The notes under the pieces were generated by a model. The model did not search any database. It worked only from the letters and a program-made list of their open reading frames with translations, and was not told the DNA's origin. DNA of 18,530 bases from Flavobacteriaceae bacterium (lineage in GTDB: Bacteria > Bacteroidota > Bacteroidia > Flavobacteriales > Flavobacteriaceae). The position numbers and the translations under genes were made by a program. Each line of letters begins with the position of its first letter. Positions within the stretch are counted from its first letter, which is position 1. Positions 1-6,823 of this stretch are shown one piece after another. Location: the NCBI GenBank assembly GCA_030694835.1, contig JAUYUF010000106.1, positions 1-18,530 on the forward strand, given 5' to 3'.

Positions 1-425
1 TTTTTTAGTTGATTTAATAGATTTGGCCAAAATTCATATTTTACAAAAATGGCTATTTCTGGATGAACAAGTTCAATAAATTTTCGAACATTTTTATTGG
101 TATCCAAAGGCAAATAAATAATCGCATCTGCTCGTTCATAATTTTTACGTACTTCAAAACCTGAAGGAGAAAAAAAAGACAATACAATTTTGTGTATGGG
201 ATATAATTGCTTAATTTTTTCGATTACAGGTCTTCCTTGTTCAAATTCACCTAGGGATGCACAATGAAACCAAATTACTTTATCATCTGGTCTAATTTTC
301 TCTTTTAAGATTAAAAAAGTTCGATTACGCCCATCAACAAATAATTTTAATTTACCGTTAAATGGAGTCATCAATTTAATTAAAACCGAAACTAAAGTAA
401 TTAATAAATTATATAGTATTGACAT
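1..425 (-). CDS. waaA: 3-deoxy-D-manno-octulosonic acid (Kdo) transferase, N-terminal part, cut by window edge
   Basis: This is the first ~141 codons of a gene reading off the left edge; no stop is present. I translated it directly from the minus strand. WaaA/KdtA transfers Kdo from CMP-Kdo to lipid A precursor at the inner membrane, an early step in LPS core assembly. The N-terminus is a hydrophobic membrane anchor (MSILYNLLITLVSVLIKLMT). Recognisable GT30-type N-domain motifs follow: WFHCASLGEFEQGRP, which contains the conserved acidic residue after the SLGE turn, then FFSPSGFE, YLPLDT and VKYEFWPN. The ATG at 425 gives the usual anchor length; the next Met, about 20 residues in, would remove it. 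The gene follows rpmA in the same direction but is separated from it by a terminator, so it is probably its own transcription unit. Family recognition is seen in the sequence; activity is inferred. Confidence 0.87.
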   Translation of the reverse strand, partial: MSILYNLLITLVSVLIKLMTPFNGKLKLFVDGRNRTFLILKEKIRPDDKVIWFHCASLGEFEQGRPVIEKIKQLYPIHKIVLSFFSPSGFEVRKNYERADAIIYLPLDTNKNVRKFIELVHPEIAIFVKYEFWPNLLNQLK

Positions 426-429
426 AAAT

Positions 430-464
430 CAAATGTACAGATTTTAAATAAAAAAACTCCCAAA
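430..464 (-). promoter_or_regulatory. possible waaA promoter (TACATTTG box)
   Basis: On the minus strand TACATTTG (437-430) matches the Bacteroidota -7 consensus TAnnTTTG. A TTTG (464-461) lies 23 bases upstream, at the long end of the usual spacing and inside the rpmA terminator stem. The -7 box ends only four bases before the waaA ATG, so transcription would start at or near the start codon. This is a pattern match only. Confidence 0.38.
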
Positions 465-482
465 CTAAAGTTTGAGAGTTTT
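453..482 (-). terminator. terminator of the rplU-rpmA operon
   Basis: The inverted repeat AAAACTCCCAAACT (453-466) / AGTTTGAGAGTTTT (469-482) has one position that is a G-U wobble in the minus-strand RNA. On that strand it is followed by a run of T. It lies about 20 bases past the rpmA stop and separates rpmA from waaA. Confidence 0.8.
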
Positions 483-503
483 AAAAAGATAAAATTCTAT
501 TTA

Positions 504-764
504 TTATGATTCGAATGGTTCAATTGAAACATACGATCTATTGTTTACTTTCTTTTGGAACTTAACAAGTCCATCAACTTTAGCATGTAATGTATGGTCT
601 TTCCCCATGTATACATTTTCACCTGGATGATGAGTTGTACCACGTTGACGCACTATAATATTACCAGCAATAGCTGCTTGTCCACCAAAAATTTTCACTC
701 CTAATCTCTTTGATTCTGATTCTCTACCGTTCTTAGAACTACCGACACCTTTCTTATGAGCCAT
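504..764 (-). CDS. rpmA: 50S ribosomal protein L27 (bL27)
   Basis: An 86-residue protein of normal bL27 length and composition. The N-terminus MAHKKGVGSSKNGRESESKR is the hallmark of the family. The Lys/Gly-rich tail reaches toward the peptidyl-transferase centre in known ribosomes. The central QRGTTHHPGENVYMGKDHTL segment is also typical. The protein starts directly with MAHKK, without the cleavable N-terminal extension seen in Firmicutes. It lies 25 bases after the rplU stop in the usual rplU-rpmA order and is followed by a strong terminator. It is almost certainly transcribed from the promoter in front of rplU. Confidence 0.97.
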   Translation of the reverse strand: MAHKKGVGSSKNGRESESKRLGVKIFGGQAAIAGNIIVRQRGTTHHPGENVYMGKDHTLHAKVDGLVKFQKKVNNRSYVSIEPFES

Positions 765-789
765 GATTTAAAATTTTTACAGTTAATAA

Positions 790-1242
790 TTATTTGGTTT
801 CTTCTTTAGATTTTTTAGCAGCTGGTTTCTTTGCGGCAGGTTTTTTTGCTGCTTTTTCAACTTCTACTACTTCTTCCACTTTTTTAGGAGCTGCTTTTTT
901 AGTAGAAACTACTTCTTTCTTTTCACTTCCATTAGCAGAGATTCCTTCAATTTGGATTTCAGTTAAATACTGACGATGTCCGTTTTTAACTTTGTATCCT
1001 TTTCTACGTTTTTTCTTAAAAACGATTACTTTGTCACCCTTAAGGTGCTCTAAGATTTTGGCTGAAATTTCAGCACCTTCTATAGCTGGGGCGCCAATAG
1101 TTACTGCACCGTTATCATCAATCAAAAGCACTTTATCAAAAGAAATTTTTGATCCTGCTTCTGCCTGCAAACGATGTACGTAAACTTTCTGGTCTTTGGT
1201 AACTTTAAACTGTTGCCCTGCTATCTCTACAATTGCGTACAT
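790..1242 (-). CDS. rplU: 50S ribosomal protein L21 (bL21) with long basic C-terminal tail
   Basis: A 150-residue protein. Residues 1-~102 are the bL21 beta-barrel domain: MYAIVEIAGQQFKVTKDQ at the start, then VIVFKKKRRKGYKVKNGHRQ, the conserved 23S rRNA-contacting basic loop. About 48 further residues form a low-complexity tail rich in Lys, Ala, Glu and Val, with a repeated KKPAA unit. The typical bL21 is ~103 residues, so the tail is an accessory extension. Tails of this kind occur in Bacteroidota, but this one is likely disordered and I cannot assign it a role. It is the first gene of the rplU-rpmA operon, with a strong promoter ending about 32 bases upstream of the ATG. Confidence 0.96.
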   Translation of the reverse strand: MYAIVEIAGQQFKVTKDQKVYVHRLQAEAGSKISFDKVLLIDDNGAVTIGAPAIEGAEISAKILEHLKGDKVIVFKKKRRKGYKVKNGHRQYLTEIQIEGISANGSEKKEVVSTKKAAPKKVEEVVEVEKAAKKPAAKKPAAKKSKEETK

Positions 1243-1274
1243 ATGTTTATGTTGTATTTATTTAAAAATGAGTG

Positions 1275-1306
1275 CAAATATAAGACAATTTCATCAAAAA
1301 CCAAAA
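1275..1306 (-). promoter_or_regulatory. promoter of the rplU-rpmA operon
   Basis: On the minus strand TTTTG (1306-1302), then 19 bases, then TATATTTG (1282-1275), directly followed by CAC. This fits the Bacteroidota sigma-A promoter (TTG, 17-23 bases, TAnnTTTG) very well, as expected for ribosomal protein genes. The inferred transcript would have a short AT-rich leader without a Shine-Dalgarno sequence. Confidence 0.77.
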
Positions 1307-1372
1307 CACTTAGTGTAAATGTTAAATAAGTATTAATTAGTATTGTGAAGATATTATTTAAATATAAATTAC

Positions 1373-1380
1373 TAATTTTG
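1373..1380 (+). promoter_or_regulatory. possible -7 box for the M16 peptidase pair
   Basis: TAATTTTG matches TAnnTTTG and lies 40 bases before the first peptidase ATG. No TTG sits at a good distance upstream (the nearest, at 1343-1345, is 27 bases away). This is therefore a weak call. Confidence 0.3.
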
Positions 1381-1420
1381 AGACAATCATTAAATCATTC
1401 TTAATTTTAAAAAAAAATTT

Positions 1421-2731
1421 ATGAAAAAATCTATCATTTTCGCATTTTTATTGTTTTTAGCAATAACAAATGTTGAAGCACAAAAAGTAACCTATCAAGA
1501 ATACGATTTAGACAACGGCATGCACGTTGTTCTACATCAAGACAACACTGCGCCGGTTGTTACCGTTTCTGTAATGTATCATGTTGGCGCGAAAGATGAA
1601 AATCCGGAAAGAACAGGATTTGCTCATTTTTTTGAACATTTATTATTTGAAGGAACCAATAATATTCCACGAGGAGAATGGTTTAAAATAGTAACTTCTA
1701 ACGGAGGAACTAATAATGCTAATACTACTCAAGACAGAACTTATTACTATGAAGTTTTCCCTTCTAACAATTTAGAATTAGGATTATGGATGGAGTCTGA
1801 ACGCCTTTTACACCCTGTAATCAATCAAATAGGTGTAGACACTCAAAATGAAGTTGTTAAAGAAGAAAAAAGATTAAGAGTTGATAATTCTCCATACGGT
1901 CAATGGACTGGAGAAGTTTTTAAAAATTTGTTTAAAAATCACCCATATAAATGGACTGTTATTGGTTCTATGGATCATCTTGATGCTGCAACTTTAGAGG
2001 AATTTCAAGCATTTAACAAAAAATTCTATGTTCCAAACAACGCTGTTTTAGTTGTTGCTGGAGATTTAGATATTGCCAAAACTAAAAAAATGATTCAAGA
2101 TTACTTTGGCCCAATTCCTAGAGGAGAAAATGTTGTTAGATCTAAAACTATAGAAAATTCAATAACTGAAGAGATAAAAGCGACTTATAACGATCCAAAT
2201 ATTCAAATTCCAGCAGTTTTTACGGTTTATAGAACTCCATCAATGACTACAAGAGACGCTCGAGTTTTGGATATGATTTCTACAATTTTAAGCGATGGAA
2301 AAAGCTCAAGATTATACAAAAAACTAGTTGATGAAAAGAAAAAAGCATTGCAAATTGCTGCATTTAATTATTCATTAGAAGATTATGGTGCCTATATTGT
2401 GTTAGCACTTCCTTTAGGTGAAAATACTTTACCAGATTTAGTGGCAGAAATGGATGAAGAAGTTGTAAAACTTCAAACAGAATTAATATCAGAAAAGGAA
2501 CTTCAAAAATTACGCAACAAATTTGAAAATCAGTTTGTAAACTCTAATTCAAGTGTTGAGGGGATTGCCAATTCATTAGCTAATTATTATATGTTGTATA
2601 AGGATATAAGTCTAATTAATAATGAAATAGATATCTATAACTCTATCACAAGAGAAGAAATTAAAGATGTTGCCAATAAATATTTGAATCCAAACCAACG
2701 TTTGGTTTTAGATTATCTGCCAAAAAAATAA
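1421..2731 (+). CDS. M16 family zinc metallopeptidase, catalytic subunit (exported)
   Basis: A 436-residue M16 (pitrilysin/MPP-like) peptidase. Residues 1-20 are a Sec signal peptide ending in VEA-Q, so the product is exported, probably periplasmic. The inverted zinc motif HFFEH is at residues 69-73, and the third zinc ligand is Glu148 or Glu149, about 75 residues downstream as usual. The second half is the M16 C-domain (DGKSSRLYKKL around 292-302). In that region the LREKRGLAY-type R/Y substrate-anchoring motif is replaced by VDEKKKAL, so this chain lacks the R/Y pair. The neighbour 23 bases downstream has the opposite pattern, as in heterodimeric M16B enzymes. The chain alone is about half the size of pitrilysin. 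The A-rich sequence before the ATG fits Bacteroidota translation starts. The substrate is unknown; partnership with the next gene is inferred. Confidence 0.93.
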   Translation: MKKSIIFAFLLFLAITNVEAQKVTYQEYDLDNGMHVVLHQDNTAPVVTVSVMYHVGAKDENPERTGFAHFFEHLLFEGTNNIPRGEWFKIVTSNGGTNNANTTQDRTYYYEVFPSNNLELGLWMESERLLHPVINQIGVDTQNEVVKEEKRLRVDNSPYGQWTGEVFKNLFKNHPYKWTVIGSMDHLDAATLEEFQAFNKKFYVPNNAVLVVAGDLDIAKTKKMIQDYFGPIPRGENVVRSKTIENSITEEIKATYNDPNIQIPAVFTVYRTPSMTTRDARVLDMISTILSDGKSSRLYKKLVDEKKKALQIAAFNYSLEDYGAYIVLALPLGENTLPDLVAEMDEEVVKLQTELISEKELQKLRNKFENQFVNSNSSVEGIANSLANYYMLYKDISLINNEIDIYNSITREEIKDVANKYLNPNQRLVLDYLPKK

Positions 2732-2754
2732 TTAATCGAATTAAAATTATATAA

Positions 2755-4809
2755 ATGAAAACTAAAATAATTTCACTCATCATATTATTTCTGTTATCAA
2801 TTTCGGTAACAGCACAAATAGACAGAAGTCAACAACCTAAATCAGGACCGGCTCCTAAAATAAATCTTGGCAAACCTCAAACATTTGAATTAAAAAATGG
2901 TTTAAAAGTATTAGTTGTAGAAAACCATAAACTTCCAAGAGTATCTGCCTCATTAACAATTGATAATCCACCAATTTTTGAAGGTGAAAAAGCAGGAACA
3001 ACAAGTTTAACTGGAAGTTTATTGGGATCAGGTTCTAAAAAACTATCTAAAAATGCTTTTAATGAAGAGGTAGATTATTTAGGTGCAAGAATTTTCTTTT
3101 CTAGCCAAGGAGCTGGATTAAATTCTTTAACTAGATATTTTCCTAGAGTTTTAGAATTAATGGCAGACGCTGCATTAAATCCGGTATTTACCCAAGAAGA
3201 ATTTGACAAAGAGCGCAACAAACTATTAGACGGAATAAAATCTAATGAAAAAAGTGTTGCAGCAATTGCTGGGAGAGTTCAAAACGTTGTAACCTATGGG
3301 AAAAATCATGCTTACGGTGAATTTGTTTCACAAGAAACAGCCAATAAAGTGAGTTTAGAAGACGTAACAAACTTTTATAACACTTATTATAAACCAAACA
3401 ATGCGTACTTAGTTATTGTTGGAGATGTCAATTTTAAGGAAGTTAAAAAACTTGTAACAAAACATTTCAATAACTGGGGAAAAGGAAATGTTGCTACCGC
3501 AAATCTACCTGAAGTTTCTAATGTTGCTAAAACAGAAATCAATTTTGTTGATATGCCAAATGCTGTACAATCAGAAGTTGCAGCGATAAACACTTTACAA
3601 TTAAAAATGGGCGATCCAGATTATCACGCTGTGTTATTGGCCAATCAAATATTAGGCGGTGATTTTAACAGTTATTTAAATATGAATTTAAGAGAAGCTC
3701 ATGGCTATACTTATGGCGCTAGATCAAGAGTTAATGATGATAAATATATCGGTTCATTTAAAGCATCAACAAGTGTTAGAAATATGGTTACCGACAGCAC
3801 TGTTGTTGAAATCATTAAGGAAATTAAAAAAATTAGAACAGAAAATGTTACTGAAGAAGCTTTAAAAAATGTAAAAGCTGGTTATGTAGGTAAATTTGTA
3901 ATGGCACTTGAGCAACCTGCAACCATTGCTCGTTATGCCCTTAATATTAAAGTAAATAATTTACCAGAAAATTTTTACGAAACATATTTAGAGAAAATAA
4001 ATGCAGTTACTATTGAAGACATCAAGCGCGTTGCTCAAAAATATTTTAATATTGACAACGCTAGAATTGTTATAGCTGGTAAAGCAGTTGATGTTATACC
4101 AAATCTTGAAAAAGCTGGTTATAAAATCAATTATTTTGACATCTATGGAAACCCAACTACTAAGCCAGAGCTTTCAAAACCAATTCCCGCAGGAGTAACT
4201 ATTAACACTGTTTTTGATAATTATTTTAAAGCTATTGGTGGAAAAGATAAAACAAATACTGTTAAAAGCACACTTTCAATATCTGAAGCTAGTTTACAAG
4301 GAATGACTTTAGAAATGACAACCAAACAAATGGCATCCAATAAATATACTACTTCAATGTCTATGATGGGTAATATAATGTCTCAACAAGTATTTGATGG
4401 CGAAAAAGGTTATGTAGCTCAAATGGGGCAGAAAAAACCACTTGAAGGAGAATTATTAGAAAAAATGAAAACATCTTCTTTTCCTTTTGCAGAAAATGGT
4501 TATTTAAACAAAGCAACTCTTTTAAAAATAGAACCGATTGATGGAAAAGATGCTTATGTTATAAAAATTGGTAACGATACAACTGTTTTTTATGATGTTG
4601 TTTCGGGACTAAAAACTGGCGAAAGTATTACTCAAAAAGCACCAAACGGACAAGAGATGACTCAAACTGTGAAATATCAAGATTACAAAGAAGTTGCAGG
4701 AGTTAAATTTCCACACACAATTAAAATGACTATGGGGCCACAACAAATTGACTTTAAAGTGAAAGAATTAAAAGTTAATGAAGGAGTAACTGCTACAGAT
4801 TTTCAATAA
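2755..4809 (+). CDS. M16 family peptidase-like subunit without zinc site, with C-terminal beta-rich domain
   Basis: A 684-residue exported protein; the signal peptide covers residues 1-20 (ends VTA-Q). Residues ~40-460 are two M16 half-domains. Where the zinc motif HxxEH should be (about 80-92) the sequence is GTTSLTGSLLGSG, so no metal site remains. The R/Y motif lost from the upstream gene is intact here: NLREAHGYTYGARS, Arg313 with Tyr318/Tyr320. Residues ~480-684 form an extra domain with alternating beta-like segments and no M16 features. Its layout resembles LolA/LolB-like lipoprotein-carrier folds, but that is inference only. The gene is 23 bases after the catalytic subunit and both probably form one enzyme, as known for two-subunit M16B peptidases. 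It ends at a strong bidirectional terminator. Confidence 0.9.
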   Translation: MKTKIISLIILFLLSISVTAQIDRSQQPKSGPAPKINLGKPQTFELKNGLKVLVVENHKLPRVSASLTIDNPPIFEGEKAGTTSLTGSLLGSGSKKLSKNAFNEEVDYLGARIFFSSQGAGLNSLTRYFPRVLELMADAALNPVFTQEEFDKERNKLLDGIKSNEKSVAAIAGRVQNVVTYGKNHAYGEFVSQETANKVSLEDVTNFYNTYYKPNNAYLVIVGDVNFKEVKKLVTKHFNNWGKGNVATANLPEVSNVAKTEINFVDMPNAVQSEVAAINTLQLKMGDPDYHAVLLANQILGGDFNSYLNMNLREAHGYTYGARSRVNDDKYIGSFKASTSVRNMVTDSTVVEIIKEIKKIRTENVTEEALKNVKAGYVGKFVMALEQPATIARYALNIKVNNLPENFYETYLEKINAVTIEDIKRVAQKYFNIDNARIVIAGKAVDVIPNLEKAGYKINYFDIYGNPTTKPELSKPIPAGVTINTVFDNYFKAIGGKDKTNTVKSTLSISEASLQGMTLEMTTKQMASNKYTTSMSMMGNIMSQQVFDGEKGYVAQMGQKKPLEGELLEKMKTSSFPFAENGYLNKATLLKIEPIDGKDAYVIKIGNDTTVFYDVVSGLKTGESITQKAPNGQEMTQTVKYQDYKEVAGVKFPHTIKMTMGPQQIDFKVKELKVNEGVTATDFQ

Positions 4810-4839
4810 TAAAAAAGAATTAAAGTAATTTTTAAAAAG

Positions 4840-4867
4840 GCATCACATTAATTGTGATGCTTTTTTT
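4840..4867. terminator. bidirectional terminator between M16 operon and EamA transporter gene
   Basis: Perfect stem GCATCACA (4840-4847) / TGTGATGC (4853-4860), loop TTAAT. An A tract precedes it and a T7 tract follows, so it can work on both strands for the two convergent genes. The minus-strand stop codon (4868-4866) overlaps the T tract. Confidence 0.88.
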
Positions 4868-5738
4868 ATCCTTTTTTGTTTGCTACATAAACTCCACTTA
4901 AAATAATAGACGCTGCAATAAATTGTACTGTTTCAAATTTTTCGCCATCAGCAATTCCCCACATCACTGCAACTATTGGAATTAAATAAGTTACCGATGA
5001 AGAAAATACAGGTGATGAAATTTGAATTAATTTATTGAAAAACACTTTAGCAAAGGCTGTTCCTGCAATTGCTAAAATTATTACATACCCAAATGATGCA
5101 GTAGTTTTATCATTTAATTCAAAAGTTGTAAAAAATCCAGTAAAAATTAAAACAATCAGCGCCGGAATAATTAATAATAAGAAGTTTCCAGTAGTAATAC
5201 TTAAGGCGTCTAAATCATTTAAATGTTTTTTTATAATGTTAACATTAAATGAATACCCTAATGTAGAGGCAATTGCCAATAATGCATACCAATAATTTTG
5301 ATCAGGATTTAACTCTGAACCTTTAAATATCAATAATCCTGTTCCAATAAACCCAATTATAATTCCATATAATTGATTTCGAACGAAAGTAAAACCAAAA
5401 ATTAAAGCACCTATAATAATAGTAAATAGCGGTAAAAGGGAATTTAAAATTGAAGCTACTGAGCTGTCAATTCCTGTAATTGCATAAGCATACATAAATG
5501 CTGGAAAAAAAGATCCTAATAAGGCGGTCATTAAGATATATTTCCACTGATGTCTTTCTATCTTAAGAATGCTTTTAGCTCCTATTGCTAATAAGAATAT
5601 TGCTGTAATTAAAATTCTAAAAGCTCCAACCTGAAAAGGAGTAAATCCTATTAAAGCTTTTTTAATCAGTATAAATGAACTTCCCCAAATTAGGGAAAGT
5701 ATTATAAGAATAAACCAACGTGTTTTACTATTATTCAT
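4866..5738 (-). CDS. EamA/DMT-family membrane transporter
   Basis: A 290-residue, highly hydrophobic protein with about ten membrane segments arranged as two EamA repeats. The first repeat begins RWFILIILSLIWGSSFILIKK, with the W-G-S-S-F motif typical of EamA N-termini. The second repeat begins near residue 148 (YWYALLAIASTLGYSFNVNI). The length fits drug/metabolite transporter (DMT) superfamily members such as RhaT/YdcZ-like exporters. The ATG at 5738 precedes a short cytoplasmic segment. The gene stands alone, convergent with the M16 pair. Substrate cannot be deduced: DMT proteins export amino acids, nucleobases or other metabolites. The tail of the protein ends in basic residues (ANKKG). 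Confidence 0.9.
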   Translation of the reverse strand: MNNSKTRWFILIILSLIWGSSFILIKKALIGFTPFQVGAFRILITAIFLLAIGAKSILKIERHQWKYILMTALLGSFFPAFMYAYAITGIDSSVASILNSLLPLFTIIIGALIFGFTFVRNQLYGIIIGFIGTGLLIFKGSELNPDQNYWYALLAIASTLGYSFNVNIIKKHLNDLDALSITTGNFLLLIIPALIVLIFTGFFTTFELNDKTTASFGYVIILAIAGTAFAKVFFNKLIQISSPVFSSSVTYLIPIVAVMWGIADGEKFETVQFIAASIILSGVYVANKKG

Positions 5739-5770
5739 GCTCTATTTTAAGAATGCAAAGTTCTAATAAA

Positions 5771-5859
5771 TTAAGAAATTACTCTTATTTATAACTATTT
5801 TTTTACTTATTGAACTAATTAATTAACCTTCAATTAGTTCAATAATTTCTTAAATAGTT
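5771..5859. repeat. long imperfect inverted repeat in an AT-rich gap
   Basis: The core is a perfect 14-bp repeat, TTATTGAACTAATT (5807-5820) / AATTAGTTCAATAA (5832-5845), with an 11-base loop. After a six-base internal loop the stem continues with AACTATTT (5793-5800) / AAATAGTT (5852-5859), followed on the plus strand by a T tract. A competing 10-bp pair also exists: TTAAGAAATT (5771-5780) / AATTTCTTAA (5844-5853). It lies between the transporter start and the small lipoprotein promoter, where no plus-strand gene needs a terminator. Function unknown. Confidence 0.7.
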
Positions 5860-5897
5860 TTTTTTATTAATTATTTGTTAAAATTTCATCAATATTA

Positions 5898-5930
5898 TTT
5901 GGTAATTAAATAATTTTATCAATATCTTTG
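5898..5930 (+). promoter_or_regulatory. promoter of the small lipoprotein gene
   Basis: TTTG (5898-5901), then 21 bases, then TATCTTTG (5923-5930), matching the Bacteroidota promoter pattern. It lies about 33 bases before the lipoprotein ATG. Confidence 0.7.
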
Positions 5931-5963
5931 TCACCTTAATTAAAGAATTTAAATTTTTAAAAG

Positions 5964-6143
5964 ATGAAATTATTAAACGGATTATTAGTTGTTGCTTTTG
6001 TTAGCATGTTAGCTATCTCTTGTAAAGATGCTAAACCAGCTGAAGAAGTTGTAGAAGAAGCTCCTGCTGTAGAAGAAGTAGCTGTTGACACAACTGTTGT
6101 AGCTGACACTGTTGCTGTTGCTGAAGAAGTAGTAGCTCAGTAA
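5964..6143 (+). CDS. small acidic low-complexity lipoprotein (59 aa), unknown function
   Basis: A 59-codon gene, MKLLNGLLVVAFVSMLAISC followed by KDAKPAEEVVEEAP. Residues 1-19 are a signal peptide ending in a lipobox-like AIS-C, so Cys20 should be lipidated after cleavage by signal peptidase II. The mature part is 40 residues, composed almost only of Val, Ala, Glu, Asp, Thr and Pro in loose EEVV/VDTT/VADT repeats, strongly acidic and probably disordered. I do not recognise a family. Support for a real gene: a good promoter upstream, a long hairpin right after the stop, a strong terminator, and a convincing lipoprotein signal. It is convergent with gldD. It could be an abundant small outer-membrane lipoprotein; whether it faces the periplasm or the surface cannot be told. 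Confidence 0.83.
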   Translation: MKLLNGLLVVAFVSMLAISCKDAKPAEEVVEEAPAVEEVAVDTTVVADTVAVAEEVVAQ

Positions 6144-6182
6144 TTTTGATTTTTGGCGATTAAATCGCTAAACAAATCAAAA
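6144..6182 (+). other. long stem-loop directly after the lipoprotein stop codon
   Basis: TTTTGATTT (6144-6152) pairs with AAATCAAAA (6174-6182), and inside it GCGAT (6156-6160) pairs with ATCGC (6164-6168). It starts at the base after the TAA. No T tract follows directly, so it looks more like a 3'-end structure than a terminator; the true terminator is ten bases further on. Confidence 0.55.
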
Positions 6183-6192
6183 TCAAAAAATT

Positions 6193-6218
6193 AAAGCCAC
6201 GCTAAGCGTGGCTTTTTT
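6193..6218. terminator. bidirectional terminator between small lipoprotein gene and gldD
   Basis: Perfect GC-rich stem AAAGCCACGC (6193-6202) / GCGTGGCTTT (6206-6215), loop TAA, with a T tract to 6218 on the plus strand. On the minus strand it is followed by TTTAATTTTTT, so it can also end the gldE-gldD transcript. Confidence 0.9.
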
Positions 6219-6231
6219 ATTATTTAAAAGT

Positions 6232-6798
6232 TTAATTTTTCCATTTAAAAGTTTCAATTAAATGTATAATATCCTTTTCGATATAGCGAACAGCTGGAAT
6301 TATTGAATCATAATGAGGTTTAGAGTAAAAATAAAGTGCTCCTGTTACTACGTTTTTAGAACTATCTGCTACATTAAACTGTATGTTTGAAGCAGAATTT
6401 CCTTCAACAAAAAATATTTTACTATACACTTTTTCATCAGGGTTTTCAAAAGATTGAGAATTTATGGCGTCTGCTTTAACAGTGTGTTCAAAAGTTAATT
6501 TTTCAACTTCCTTCAAAATCTCATCAATATTGTTATTAACAGGTCTGTATGTAATATATATTTTAGCTTTTAAATCTTTATAATTTAATTCCATCCAACA
6601 ATTATTTTTATACGTTATTGTTGCTAATTCAGATTTTTCAAACTCAAAATTACAATTACTTTGAATTAATTTATATTGAGCTTTAGGATATTCTAACTTT
6701 AAATAACCTTTAGGTTTTGGTAATACTTCGTCTTTACATGATATAAAAACGACTGAAAACAAAACGATTAAAACAATTGTGAATTTAAAATTTAACAT
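6232..6798 (-). CDS. gldD: gliding motility lipoprotein GldD
   Basis: A 188-residue lipoprotein. The signal peptide ends in VVFIS-C21, with mature start CKDEVLPKPKGYLKLEYP. The PKPKGY(L/F)RLEYP start of the mature chain is characteristic of GldD. GldD is required for gliding motility in Flavobacterium johnsoniae and is linked to function of the type IX secretion/gliding machinery. Its biochemical role is not settled. The gene is immediately downstream (25 bases) of gldE, the standard arrangement, and ends 13 bases before a shared terminator. The protein has no recognisable enzymatic motif. Identification rests on the N-terminal motif, length, lipobox and the mutY-ssb-gldE-gldD order. Presence of gldD suggests, but does not prove, a gliding or type IX-secreting organism. 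Confidence 0.92.
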   Translation of the reverse strand: MLNFKFTIVLIVLFSVVFISCKDEVLPKPKGYLKLEYPKAQYKLIQSNCNFEFEKSELATITYKNNCWMELNYKDLKAKIYITYRPVNNNIDEILKEVEKLTFEHTVKADAINSQSFENPDEKVYSKIFFVEGNSASNIQFNVADSSKNVVTGALYFYSKPHYDSIIPAVRYIEKDIIHLIETFKWKN

Positions 6799-6823
6799 TT
6801 AATAGATTGTGTTATTAAGAAAT

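Noticed and set aside
992..1183. 63-codon plus-strand frame inside rplU
   Set aside because: Exact antisense of the conserved rplU gene, with no promoter and no protein family features.
3387..3593. 68-codon minus-strand frame inside the second M16 gene
   Set aside because: Shadow frame opposite a conserved domain.
2755..4809. Second M16 gene considered an inactivated pseudogene because HxxEH is missing
   Set aside because: The frame is intact, the R/Y motif and fold residues are kept, and loss of the zinc site is normal for the non-catalytic subunit of paired M16 enzymes.
5035..5295. 86-codon plus-strand frame inside the EamA transporter gene
   Set aside because: Antisense shadow of a clear membrane protein gene; Lys/Ile-rich translation typical of reversed hydrophobic coding sequence.
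5771..5859. Inverted repeat considered as an insertion-sequence remnant
   Set aside because: No transposase fragment and no flanking target duplication visible; kept only as an unexplained repeat.
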